DNA from: Hydrogenimonas sp.
GTDB taxonomy: Bacteria; Campylobacterota; Campylobacteria; Campylobacterales; Hydrogenimonadaceae
Length of the DNA: 9,810 nucleotides
Assembly: GCF_029933015.1 (NCBI RefSeq)
Contig: NZ_JAOZOZ010000058.1
Location: forward strand, 1 to 9,810
Reading direction: 5' to 3'
Both the position numbers and the translations under genes were made by a program. Of the stretch, positions 1 to 7,179 are shown in pieces; the stretch's first letter is position 1; each line of letters starts with the position of its first letter. Below the pieces are notes generated by a model that was not told the origin of the DNA, did not search any database, and saw nothing but the letters and a program-made list of their open reading frames with translations.

Positions 1-1607
1 CCGCGCATGATTTCGATGACCGGTTTGGTCTCGTACATCGGATCGATCACTTTGTTTCTCACGGCGATGGAGGGTTCGGGTCCGCCGAAGGTCTTGACCG
101 GGTCGGTCCTTTCGAGATAAGTACACTCCGGCAGCACGACATCGGCGAACATGACCGTATCGCTGGGCATCGTGTCGATCGCCACGATCAGATCGAGCCC
201 TTTGAGGAATTTGGCGGTTTTGGCCGTATTGGGCATGTTCATCATCGGATTGTGCTTGTAGAGGAACATTCCCCGGATCGGGTAGACGCTTTTGCCTTCG
301 AGTACGCGGTTTCTGAAACCGATCCAGGATCCTCCGCCCGATACGATCGCACAGTCGGAGTAGCCGGGTTTTCCTTTGGCGCGGGCGACATCCACCCCTT
401 CGGCCTGGGCGTACATCGGCGCGACGATGTCATGGCCTTTAAGAGGCAGCTTTTTCCCGAAGACGAGCCCGCCTTTCGTGTCGATACCGCCTCCGAGCGC
501 CTGGAAGATCGCCATGGCACGGCGAAGCTGGAAATCGTTTTTGGCGAAAGTACTTCGGCGGCCTGGATAGTAGACCGCTTTGGGGGCGTGCTTCATGAAG
601 TCGCGGGCGATCTCGTAGATATCCTTGGCCGGGATGCCCGTGATCTTTTCGGCCCATTCCGGCGTGTACTCTTCGGCGTAGAGGTGATTTTTGTACTGCT
701 TGAAGCCGTTGAAATACTTCTCGACATAGGCTTTGTCGTAGAGCTCCTCCATCACGGCGACATAGGTGAGCGCCAGAACGAAGGCCAGGTCGGTACCCGG
801 CTTGATCGGCAGCCATTTGTCCGCTTTGGCGGCCGTGTTGGTAAAGCGCGGATCGACGCAGATCAGTTTGGCGCCGCGTCCCTTGGTACGCTTGAAAAAG
901 TCCATCGTATCAGGCGTGACGATCGCTTCGGCGCGGTTGGCACCCGCCATGATGATGTACTCCGCATTCTCCAGATCCGCCTGGGGATAGGCACCGATCG
1001 TGACACCGTAGCCCGAAACGACGGTCCGAAGACACAAGGACGCGTGATTGAGCCAGTTGGAAGAGCCGAAACCGGTATAGAACGTCTTGAACGTATGCTC
1101 GGCCATTCCCTCGCCGGCACAGAAGAAGATCGTCGACCGGTTGTCCTTCTCTTCGTCCAGGATCTTCGCCAGGCCCGGAAATTTGTCGGTACCGTTCAAA
1201 ATCGCGTCGTAGGCTTCGTCCCACGAAACACGCTTGAATTTTCCCTCACCCTTCTCTCCGACGCGTATCATCGGATATTTCAGCCTGTCCGGATCGTAGA
1301 GCGCCTGAATACCGGCATTTCCCCGGGGACAGAGCATGTTGCGGGATTTCGGAAACATCGGGTTGGGATCGAGCTTGGTCACGACCCCGTCTTCCACCCG
1401 CGCCAGCGCCGCACACTTGTTGACGCACATTTCGCAGAGTGTGGGGATCAGTTCCGCTTCACCCGTACCGGTTTTCGTAGTGATGGAGAGCTCTCCATGT
1501 TCCTTTTCGTTGGAAAAAAGATTGCTCGGTGCCATCGACATGCCGCCAATTACGGTCATCGCGACGCTGCCCTGCAGGAAGCGTCTTCGGGAAATTTCGA
1601 CCGCCAT
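1..1607 (-). CDS. psrA: PsrA/PhsA-type molybdopterin oxidoreductase, catalytic subunit (3' end beyond window)
   Basis: This is the N-terminal 535 codons of a Tat-exported molybdopterin (bis-MGD) enzyme of the DMSO-reductase superfamily. The frame stays open to the left edge. The start is ATG at 1607, preceded by a strong AGGAGGAG ribosome site. Residues 6-12 (SRRRFLQ) form a twin-arginine motif followed by a hydrophobic stretch, so it is exported folded to the periplasm. C58, C61, C65 and C93 (CEMCVNKC...CPRG) fit the N-terminal 4Fe-4S site, and C192 in NHASLC is the likely molybdenum ligand, as in PsrA/PhsA/TtrA-type enzymes. Residues about 488-502 carry ADVVLPECTYLERTD, a conserved superfamily motif. 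Family members have about 750-800 residues, so roughly 70% is visible. Polysulfide or thiosulfate reductase is the best guess because sqr and a cytochrome c are next door. The iron-sulfur and membrane subunits expected downstream are not visible. Another sulfur or oxyanion substrate remains possible, so the gene symbol is provisional. Confidence 0.85.
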   Translation of the reverse strand, partial: MAVEISRRRFLQGSVAMTVIGGMSMAPSNLFSNEKEHGELSITTKTGTGEAELIPTLCEMCVNKCAALARVEDGVVTKLDPNPMFPKSRNMLCPRGNAGIQALYDPDRLKYPMIRVGEKGEGKFKRVSWDEAYDAILNGTDKFPGLAKILDEEKDNRSTIFFCAGEGMAEHTFKTFYTGFGSSNWLNHASLCLRTVVSGYGVTIGAYPQADLENAEYIIMAGANRAEAIVTPDTMDFFKRTKGRGAKLICVDPRFTNTAAKADKWLPIKPGTDLAFVLALTYVAVMEELYDKAYVEKYFNGFKQYKNHLYAEEYTPEWAEKITGIPAKDIYEIARDFMKHAPKAVYYPGRRSTFAKNDFQLRRAMAIFQALGGGIDTKGGLVFGKKLPLKGHDIVAPMYAQAEGVDVARAKGKPGYSDCAIVSGGGSWIGFRNRVLEGKSVYPIRGMFLYKHNPMMNMPNTAKTAKFLKGLDLIVAIDTMPSDTVMFADVVLPECTYLERTDPVKTFGGPEPSIAVRNKVIDPMYETKPVIEIMR

Positions 1608-1639
1608 ATCTCCTCCTTCTATATCAATATAATTCCATC

Positions 1640-1668
1640 ATAAATAAGACATATTTAATCTTATTTAT
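1640..1668. promoter_or_regulatory. Perfect 10-bp AT-rich dyad upstream of the molybdoenzyme gene (putative operator)
   Basis: The arms ATAAATAAGA (1640-1649) and TCTTATTTAT (1659-1668) are exact inverted repeats separated by 9 bp, lying 33-61 nt upstream of the ATG at 1607. Arm spacing of about two helical turns fits a dimeric regulator. The right arm overlaps a possible -10 box (TATAAA, 1664-1669), which would place a bound repressor over the transcription start. No run of T follows on either strand, so a terminator is unlikely. The regulator is unknown, and AT-rich sequence raises the chance of a fortuitous palindrome. Confidence 0.5.
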
Positions 1669-1693
1669 AAAGTCACATTAAATTTTAGTACAA
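1664..1693 (-). promoter_or_regulatory. Candidate sigma-70 promoter for the molybdoenzyme gene
   Basis: On the minus strand a TATAAA -10 (1664-1669) lies 18 bp downstream of a weak TTGTAC -35 (1688-1693), giving a predicted start near 1657 and a leader of about 50 nt. The surrounding AT-rich sequence offers other TATA-like hexamers, so the exact position is uncertain. A separate promoter is expected because a gap of 287 bp and a hairpin separate this gene from the cytochrome gene upstream. Confidence 0.3.
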
Positions 1694-1867
1694 AGAAGCT
1701 TATACTATTCTTCTTATGCTTTTTATCAGTAAATTTGAACAATAGAGATTTTATCTGGCAGAATTATCAAATGTTACGAAGATACATCAAGCACCGAATT
1801 TGAAAAGAGAGAATTTTTCGAGAAAAGCGATAGAGTGAAAATTGAAATTGAAGGGACAGCGGGAAAT

Positions 1868-1889
1868 GGAGACGACAATTGCCGTCTCC
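1868..1889 (-). terminator. Hairpin just after the cytochrome c gene, probable terminator
   Basis: The 22-nt near-perfect palindrome has arms GGAGACG and CGTCTCC and lies 5 nt past the cytochrome stop codon at 1895-1897. The RNA stem would extend almost to the centre, with one G-U pair. It is followed by only a short T stretch (ATTT), so termination may be weak or Rho-assisted, or the element may mainly stabilise the 3' end. Its placement suggests it ends the sqr-cytochrome transcript. Confidence 0.5.
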
Positions 1890-1894
1890 GTAAT

Positions 1895-2242
1895 TCAATT
1901 GGCTTCGGGATTGAAAGAGTAGTAGAGGTATTTCGCCATCGTCTGGGGATCGACGTGGATACCTTTTTTCTTTTCGAGGACTTCCATATTGTGGGTCATC
2001 GCTTCGTGCTTGCTCGCTTCGAACCCTTTCTCTTTGAGGTTCATCAGCGCATCGAAGAGCTCGTTGATATCCTTGTCGTTGAGGGCCGGGCCCTTTTTGG
2101 CGGGGTTCCCCTCGCCGTTGGCACCGTGACACTTCTTGCAGTATTTTTCATAGATTTGCGCATTGCTCATCTCCACCGCCATCGCACCGGCGCTCAATAC
2201 CGTCATACAGGCGACGGCTCCCACTATTTTTTTCATTCGCAT
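1895..2242 (-). CDS. Small periplasmic monohaem c-type cytochrome
   Basis: This is a 115-residue electron carrier with one haem c site, CKKCH at residues 35-39 (C35, C38, H39 axial). Residues 1-22 form a Sec signal peptide: a basic start (MRMKK), a hydrophobic core, and a likely AMA cleavage site before VEM. M and H residues around HEAMTHNM are candidates for the sixth haem ligand. The ATG at 2242 was chosen because GAAGGAGA lies just upstream and the signal peptide starts there; an in-frame ATG at 2296 would add 18 hydrophilic residues in front of it. The gene sits 72 nt downstream of the sqr-like gene with no terminator between, so it is probably co-transcribed. It may accept electrons from that flavoprotein or shuttle them to a terminal oxidase or reductase. 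The partner is inferred from position only. Confidence 0.85.
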   Translation of the reverse strand: MRMKKIVGAVACMTVLSAGAMAVEMSNAQIYEKYCKKCHGANGEGNPAKKGPALNDKDINELFDALMNLKEKGFEASKHEAMTHNMEVLEKKKGIHVDPQTMAKYLYYSFNPEAN

Positions 2243-2314
2243 AGTTTCTCCTTCTTCGGAAATATTTTTCATTTTATCGTCAAATCGTGAAATCATTGTG
2301 AATGACGTCCGATT

Positions 2315-3805
2315 TTACATCAGGCCCCGCATCATCAGGTTCCAGTACATCGGCTTGAGCATATAGAGGTCGAATGCCCACCATATCCAGCGAGGCTTCG
2401 AAGGATCGAGCGGGAACGACGGCGCCGGTCCGTCGTAGTTGAACTCCGCCAGCATGATTTCACCATATTCCGTTTTCAAAGGACAGACGGTATAACCGTC
2501 GAATTTCTCGGTCGGTTCCTTGCCTTCCATGACAGAAACCAGGTTCTCCTGCAGGATCGGTCCGTGGTGACGCGCCGAACCACCCGTCTTTCCGAGGGGA
2601 ATACCGAGAATATCGCCGATACCGAAGACGTTTTTGTACTTGATGTGCTGGAGTGTATAGCGGTCTGCCGCCATCCACCCTTTGGCCGTACCCTTCTGCC
2701 AGCCGATCGGAGAGTTGGCGACGGCGTCGACACCCTTCATCGGAGGAACGATGTGAATGAAGTCGTACTTCATTTTGACTTTCTTGACCATCGGAATGAC
2801 CTCGAACTCTTCGAGATCCTCGTCCCACTCCCCTTTTTCGAGATAGTGATAGTCGAAAGTCGCCATTTTGTCATCGGGATCGATCTCCACCAAATCGTGG
2901 CCGAAGGCGTCGTAGATGTTGCCGTAATCGACCGTCAGCTTCAGCAGGGTCTGGTTGTAGGATTTGATACCGAAGAGCTTGCCACCCTTTTTGGCGAAGG
3001 TGAATTTCGCGTTGTCGTGGATGTCCTTGCCACCAAGAGGGCTGTTGCCGCGGAGCATGTCGTCGCTCAGATAGAGAATCTTCTGGGGCGCGCCACCACA
3101 CTTGATCGGCGTGCTCGGCTGCGTACAGATGACGTGCAGAGGGTTGCCAGGATCGCGTTTTTCCGCTTCGGCGCGCAGTTGCTTGAACCACTCCCATGTG
3201 GCCACACCGCCTTTGGCCGTTCCTTTCACCGGATCGTTCAGATAGACGCTGGAGATCCCTTTCTGTCCGACCAGATCGGGACTCATACCCTTGATACGTT
3301 CGTAGTCGTACTGCAGACCCGTCGCCACGATCAGGAAGTCGTAGCCGATCTTTCCGTTTTTGGCCGTCTCGACACTGTTGCTGTCCGGATCGAACGCCTT
3401 GACTTCGTCCTTGACCCATTTGACCCCATCGGGCATCAGGTCGGCGTTGGGCTTGCGAATGTCCTCTTCGGTGTAGAGACCTGCCGCCATGAAAACCTGG
3501 CCGGGCTGGTAGAGATGGATGTCGTTGGGAGCGATGAGTACGATTTCGGCATTGGGTGCCGCTTTTCTCATGCGCGCAGCCGCCATGATACCGCCGGCAC
3601 CGCCGCCGACGATGACGATTTTGGCCTTCTTGTCACTGGAAGCCATCGCCTTGGTCGCCGCGTTGGCGGATGTGGGCGCCGTGCCCATCATCGTCGCCGC
3701 TCCTCCGAGGCCCATCAGCTTCAGAGCGTCGCGTCGGCTCATGCCCTCTTTCTTCATGAGCTCTTCGATAACCTCCTGGCTATGTTTCAACATTTTTTTG
3801 TCCAT
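2315..3805 (-). CDS. sqr: Tat-exported sulfide:quinone oxidoreductase-like flavoprotein (type II SQR family)
   Basis: This 496-residue FAD enzyme is predicted to oxidise sulfide to polysulfide or sulfur and pass electrons to quinone. Residues 23-29 (SRRDALK) with the hydrophobic stretch that follows form a Tat signal, preceded by an unusual N-terminal tail of about 22 residues. The FAD-binding GGGAGG is at 67-72, an ATG motif at 161-163, and FGIGD at 394-398. C236 in TPIKCGGAPQK and C441 in GYTVCPL match the two redox cysteines of human SQOR-type enzymes (C201 and C379 there). The stretch YTLQHIKYKNVFGIGD and the C-terminal MLKPMYWNLMMRG are also SQOR-like; the C-terminus would be the amphipathic membrane anchor. 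The ATG at 3805 has AGGAG upstream, and a good -10 box lies just beyond. A cytochrome c gene follows 72 nt downstream. Flavocytochrome c sulfide dehydrogenase (FccB) is the main alternative, but the cysteine contexts favour SQR. Confidence 0.85.
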   Translation of the reverse strand: MDKKMLKHSQEVIEELMKKEGMSRRDALKLMGLGGAATMMGTAPTSANAATKAMASSDKKAKIVIVGGGAGGIMAAARMRKAAPNAEIVLIAPNDIHLYQPGQVFMAAGLYTEEDIRKPNADLMPDGVKWVKDEVKAFDPDSNSVETAKNGKIGYDFLIVATGLQYDYERIKGMSPDLVGQKGISSVYLNDPVKGTAKGGVATWEWFKQLRAEAEKRDPGNPLHVICTQPSTPIKCGGAPQKILYLSDDMLRGNSPLGGKDIHDNAKFTFAKKGGKLFGIKSYNQTLLKLTVDYGNIYDAFGHDLVEIDPDDKMATFDYHYLEKGEWDEDLEEFEVIPMVKKVKMKYDFIHIVPPMKGVDAVANSPIGWQKGTAKGWMAADRYTLQHIKYKNVFGIGDILGIPLGKTGGSARHHGPILQENLVSVMEGKEPTEKFDGYTVCPLKTEYGEIMLAEFNYDGPAPSFPLDPSKPRWIWWAFDLYMLKPMYWNLMMRGLM

Positions 3806-3835
3806 ACTGTCACTCCTGTAATTGCGAATGTCCCT

Positions 3836-3841
3836 ATTATA
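3836..3841 (-). promoter_or_regulatory. -10 box of the sqr-cytochrome transcription unit
   Basis: A perfect TATAAT on the minus strand would place the transcription start near 3829, giving a leader of about 24 nt that holds the AGGAG ribosome site. There is no good -35 hexamer at 17 bp, only AT-rich sequence, which is common for Campylobacterota sigma-70 promoters. It lies in the 69-bp gap after recJ, so sqr can be expressed independently of pyrG-recJ. Confidence 0.6.
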
Positions 3842-3851
3842 AGTATTAAAG

Positions 3852-3873
3852 GTAAAAATTATCTTATTTTTAC
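3852..3873. promoter_or_regulatory. Perfect 8-bp dyad between recJ and sqr (operator or weak terminator)
   Basis: The arms GTAAAAAT (3852-3859) and ATTTTTAC (3866-3873) are exact inverted repeats around a 6-bp centre, starting 2 nt past the recJ stop codon. The RNA hairpin would be almost all A-U, too weak for a convincing terminator. The dyad covers about -20 to -40 of the sqr promoter and shares the 9-mer AAATAAGAT (minus strand, 3861-3869) with the dyad upstream of the molybdoenzyme gene, so a regulator site is the alternative. Confidence 0.35.
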
Positions 3874-3874
3874 A

Positions 3875-5476
3875 TCAGTATATTTTATCGACGAGTAGTT
3901 GGATCGAGCGGCGGCCATTGAACTCGTTGACCTGAAGAGTCCCTGAAACATCGATATTCCGGCCCGGAGAGACCATTTTTTCGAAACCGAACTGAATGGC
4001 CTGCAAAGAAAAATTTTTATCGCCTAAAAGCAGCCTCATATGGTTTTTTTCGGCCCCGATCGCATTGGCATCAATAACACTGATATTTTTGATCAGAAAT
4101 TTTGGTCGTTGATTGGCTTCTCCATAAGGTTCGTAGCGATTGAGTATCTCCATCAGCTCCCAGTCGATCTCCCCAACGGGAAGCACCCCCAAAACATTCT
4201 CTTTGGGCAGGAACAAAGAGGGGTCGAGTCTTGCGGCATGATCGCAGATCCTCTCCCGCAGTGCTTCGATATCGCCCGCTTTGAGTGAAAGGCCCGCCGC
4301 CATCTTGTGGCCGCCGAATCCCGTCAGCACCTCCCGACTCGCCTCCAACAGGCCGAAGAGATCGACATCGCCGATACTGCGGCCGCTCCCTTTCGCCCTC
4401 TCCCCGTCGATCGACAGGACGATCGCCGGCTTCTTGAAGCGGTCCACCAGGCGCGAGGCGACGATGCCCACGACACCTTCGTGCCACCCCTCTCCGGCGA
4501 CCACGAGAAGAGGGGCTCCGGGATCGGCCTGTTCCAATGCGGCCTGGGTGGTTTCCGCTTCGATCCGGCGCCGCTTCCGGTTGAGCCCATCGAGCGCCAG
4601 CCACCCTTCGCTCGCCTCGCCGAGATTCCTTGCACGCAGAAACCTCAACGCTACAGAAGCGTCCTCCATCCGTCCGGCGCTGTTGATCCGGGGTGCGATG
4701 CCGTATCCGATATCCTCCGCCGTAAAACGGCTCTTTCCCAGATAGGCCCGTACCGCTTCGAAAGCGGGACGCCTCGACGCCGAGAGCATCTCGAGTCCCT
4801 TTTGCACGAGAGGACGGTTGATGGAAATCAGCGGCATCACGTCCGCCACGATGGCCAGAGCCAGCAGATCGAGAAATCGCCCCATCTTCAGGTCGATCCC
4901 CATCCGCTGCTTGAGCGCACCGATCAGAAACCACGCCACCTGCGCCCCGCATATCTCGGGATAGGCGAAACTGCACTCGGATTTCTTGGGGTTGACGATG
5001 GCAAAAGCGTCGGGAAGGGTTTCGGCGGGAGTGTGATGATCGGTGATGATCAGGTCGATACCGCGCGCTTTGCAGCGCTCGGCCGCCTCGAAAGCCGTGA
5101 TACCGTTGTCGACGGTGACGACCAGATCCGCTTCGATGCGGTCGACGATGTTCGGAGAGATGCCGTAGCCGTCACGAAAACGGTTCGGAATGAGACTTTG
5201 GACCGGGTAGCCGACGATCTCGAAAAACTCCTCCATCAGCGCCGTCGAGACGACGCCGTCGACATCGTAATCGCCGACGACGACGATACGCTCTTTTTTT
5301 TCGATCGCCCGGACGATCCTCTCCGCCGCCCGGTCCATATCGTGCAGTTGGGAAGGAGAAGGCAGCTCTCTGAGGCTTTTGAAGCCGTCACCGAAACGCG
5401 CCTCGAGAATCGCTTCGATCTTCTCCTTGGTCAGCAGAGGGAGGCCGCCCTCCATCGGTGTCGAACGCCGCGTCAC
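3875..5476 (-). CDS. recJ: Single-stranded-DNA-specific exonuclease RecJ
   Basis: RecJ is a DHH-family 5'-3' single-strand exonuclease used in recombination and mismatch or base-excision repair; it acts in the cytosol with metal ions. Signature motifs of the 533-residue protein are in order: DYDVDG (69-74), VDNG (122-125), DHH (146-148), RINSAGRM (263-270), the GEGWHEGVVGIVASRL linker region (328-343), and the DHHA1 motif GFGGHKMAAG (386-395). A C-terminal region from about 450 fits the RecJ OB-fold. It is slightly shorter than E. coli RecJ (577) but has all core motifs. The start is GTG at 5476, whose GTGA overlaps the pyrG TGA stop by 4 nt; no strong ribosome site precedes it, which suggests translational coupling. 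An in-frame ATG at 5455 (residue 8) is the alternative. The pyrG-recJ order is one I recall from Helicobacter and Campylobacter. Confidence 0.95.
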   Translation of the reverse strand: MTRRSTPMEGGLPLLTKEKIEAILEARFGDGFKSLRELPSPSQLHDMDRAAERIVRAIEKKERIVVVGDYDVDGVVSTALMEEFFEIVGYPVQSLIPNRFRDGYGISPNIVDRIEADLVVTVDNGITAFEAAERCKARGIDLIITDHHTPAETLPDAFAIVNPKKSECSFAYPEICGAQVAWFLIGALKQRMGIDLKMGRFLDLLALAIVADVMPLISINRPLVQKGLEMLSASRRPAFEAVRAYLGKSRFTAEDIGYGIAPRINSAGRMEDASVALRFLRARNLGEASEGWLALDGLNRKRRRIEAETTQAALEQADPGAPLLVVAGEGWHEGVVGIVASRLVDRFKKPAIVLSIDGERAKGSGRSIGDVDLFGLLEASREVLTGFGGHKMAAGLSLKAGDIEALRERICDHAARLDPSLFLPKENVLGVLPVGEIDWELMEILNRYEPYGEANQRPKFLIKNISVIDANAIGAEKNHMRLLLGDKNFSLQAIQFGFEKMVSPGRNIDVSGTLQVNEFNGRRSIQLLVDKIY

Positions 5477-7107
5477 TCGTTTTCGGCGTTTTTGGCACTC
5501 AACGCGGCCCTGGAGAAGGCGAGAATCGACGGATTGGGATTCTGCAGGCGCGACGTGAACTCGGGGTGGAACTGCACACCCAGGAACCAGGGATGATCCT
5601 TGACCTCCACCGCTTCGATCAGGCCGTTGCTCTCGCCCGAGACGATCATCCCGGCCTTCTCGAGCCGGTCACGGTAGGCGGGATTGGCTTCGTAGCGGTG
5701 GCGGTGACGCTCGTAGATGATCTTTTTGCCGCCGTAGGCCTCGAAGAGTTTCGTCCCCTCCCTGATCTCGCAGGGATAGGCGCCCAGGCGCATCGTACCG
5801 CCCAGGGGGCTTTTGTGGGTGCGCACCTGCTTTTCGCCCGACTGGTCGATGAACTCGTCGATCAGATAGATCAGCGGCTCGGGCGTTTCGGGATCGAACT
5901 CCACCGAATTGGCCGCTTCGATGCCCAGTACGTTGCGGGCGTACTCGATCATGCTCAGCTGCATCCCCAGGCAGATGCCCAGGTAGGGAATCTTGTTTTC
6001 GCGGGCGTGTTTGATCGCCATGATCTTGCCCTCCACGCCCCGCACGCCGAATCCGCCGGCGACGAGAATGCCGTCGACTTCCCCGATCGTCTCCTCGACA
6101 CCCTTTTCCTCGATGTCCTCGCTGTCGACCCAGTGCAGGTTGATCCGCGTATCCAGCGCTGCACCGGCGTGGATCAGCGCCTCGGTCAGGGACTTGTAGG
6201 ACTCCTTGAGGCCCAGGTATTTACCTACGAAGGCGATCGTGATCTCGTCGCGGGGGGCGATGATCCGCTTGACCAGGATGTCCCACTCCTCCATGTTGGG
6301 CTCTGTGTCGGCGAGATGGAACCGTTTGATCAGCGGATGCATGATGCCGTCTTTGAGAAAGTTGAGGGGCACCTGGTAGATCGTCGGTGCGTCCATACAC
6401 TCGATGACACTGTCCATGTCCACATCGCAGCTGACGGCGATCTTTTTACGGAGCTCCTTCGGGAGCGGCTTCTCGCAACGGGCGATGATCATATGCGGCG
6501 TGATACCGATGCGCCGCAGCTCCTGCACGCTGTGCTGGGTCGGTTTGGTTTTGAGTTCCCCGGCGGCCTTGATGTAGGGGACCAGCGTGACGTGGATGTT
6601 GATGACCCTCTCGCTGCCCAGTTCGTGCTTGATCTGGCGGATCGTCTCCAGAAACGGCAGCCCTTCGATGTCGCCGACCGTACCGCCCAGCTCCACGATC
6701 AGCACGTCCTTGCCCTTGCCGGCCGCGAAGATACGCTGCTTCACCTCGCCCACGATATGAGGGATTACCTGGATCGTCTTGCCAAGATACTCGCCCTTGC
6801 GCTCTTTCGTCAGAACGGAGTGGTAGATCTGCCCCGTGGTGAAGTTGTTCTTTTTGCTCAAATCGACGTTCAGGAAACGCTCGTAGTGCCCCAGGTCGAG
6901 ATCCGTCTCGGCACCGTCGGCCGTGACGAAGACCTCCCCGTGCTCCAGGGGACTCATCGTCCCGGGATCCATGTTCAGATAGGGGTCCATCTTCAAAATC
7001 GAGACGTTCAGCCCCGTCTGTTTCAGAAGCGTCCCCACGCTCGCCGCCGTGATTCCCTTGCCCAGAGAACTCAGAACACCGCCGGTTACGAAGATATATT
7101 TGGTCAT
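5473..7107 (-). CDS. pyrG: CTP synthase
   Basis: CTP synthase makes CTP from UTP with ATP and glutamine, the last step of cytidine nucleotide synthesis. The 544-residue length is normal. The N-terminal synthetase domain has the ATP loop GGVLSSLGKG (9-18), KMDPYLNMDPGTMSP (39-53) and VELGGTVGDIE (138-148). The C-terminal class I glutamine amidotransferase domain has GGFGVRG (351-357), the nucleophile C379 in GICLGMQ, and H514/E516 in HPEF, so both active sites look intact. The start at ATG 7107 was chosen because GAGGGG lies upstream and MTKYIFVTGG is the family N-terminus; an in-frame ATG at 7155 would add 16 residues through a dyad and is rejected. It overlaps recJ by 4 nt, forming a pyrG-recJ unit. 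Confidence 0.98.
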   Translation of the reverse strand: MTKYIFVTGGVLSSLGKGITAASVGTLLKQTGLNVSILKMDPYLNMDPGTMSPLEHGEVFVTADGAETDLDLGHYERFLNVDLSKKNNFTTGQIYHSVLTKERKGEYLGKTIQVIPHIVGEVKQRIFAAGKGKDVLIVELGGTVGDIEGLPFLETIRQIKHELGSERVINIHVTLVPYIKAAGELKTKPTQHSVQELRRIGITPHMIIARCEKPLPKELRKKIAVSCDVDMDSVIECMDAPTIYQVPLNFLKDGIMHPLIKRFHLADTEPNMEEWDILVKRIIAPRDEITIAFVGKYLGLKESYKSLTEALIHAGAALDTRINLHWVDSEDIEEKGVEETIGEVDGILVAGGFGVRGVEGKIMAIKHARENKIPYLGICLGMQLSMIEYARNVLGIEAANSVEFDPETPEPLIYLIDEFIDQSGEKQVRTHKSPLGGTMRLGAYPCEIREGTKLFEAYGGKKIIYERHRHRYEANPAYRDRLEKAGMIVSGESNGLIEAVEVKDHPWFLGVQFHPEFTSRLQNPNPSILAFSRAALSAKNAENE

Positions 7108-7120
7108 GCACAGCCCCTCG

Positions 7121-7146
7121 ATCGCAAAAGTAAAATCTTTTGCGAT
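7121..7146. promoter_or_regulatory. Perfect 10-bp dyad in the pyrG leader/promoter region
   Basis: The arms ATCGCAAAAG (7121-7130) and CTTTTGCGAT (7137-7146) are exact inverted repeats with a 6-bp centre (TAAAAT). The dyad lies 14 nt upstream of the pyrG ATG and immediately before its GAGGGG ribosome site. No T-run follows on either strand, so it is not a standard terminator. If transcription starts upstream, it forms a leader hairpin next to the ribosome site; if it starts at the candidate promoter (TACAAT, 7145-7150), the dyad would sit over the start as an operator. The sequence alone does not decide between them. Confidence 0.55.
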
Positions 7147-7150
7147 TGTA
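7145..7150 (-). promoter_or_regulatory. Candidate -10 box for pyrG
   Basis: TACAAT (one mismatch from TATAAT), within GATACAAT on the minus strand, predicts a start near 7138 and a leader of about 31 nt. The same GATACAAT octamer precedes the gene ending at 8992. No -35 hexamer is evident; the upstream sequence is the C-rich side of the heptamer array. Confidence 0.4.
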
Positions 7151-7179
7151 TCCAATGGCCCCTAAGGGGGAGGTAAAGT

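Noticed and set aside
252..1643. Long + strand open frame opposite the molybdoenzyme gene
   Set aside because: It lies antisense to a gene with Tat, 4Fe-4S and molybdopterin motifs. Its translation shows no recognisable domain and has the composition of a shadow frame in GC-rich sequence.
1693..1715. Inverted repeat AAGAAG/CTTCTT in the AT-rich gap
   Set aside because: The six-bp arms with an 11-bp spacer in low-complexity sequence are expected by chance, and there is no supporting context.
2243..2296. Upstream in-frame ATG (2296) for the cytochrome c
   Set aside because: It would put 18 hydrophilic residues before the signal peptide, and the GAAGGAGA ribosome site fits the ATG at 2242.
7108..7155. 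Upstream in-frame ATG (7155) for CTP synthase
   Set aside because: The extension would run through the dyad, and the family N-terminus MTKYIFVTGG with a ribosome site starts at 7107.
5458..7176. Long + strand open frame opposite pyrG (and similar ones at 2564-3898, 4307-5596 and 8115-9005)
   Set aside because: They are mirror frames of well-supported genes with complete family motifs. Long antisense frames are common here because of codon bias.
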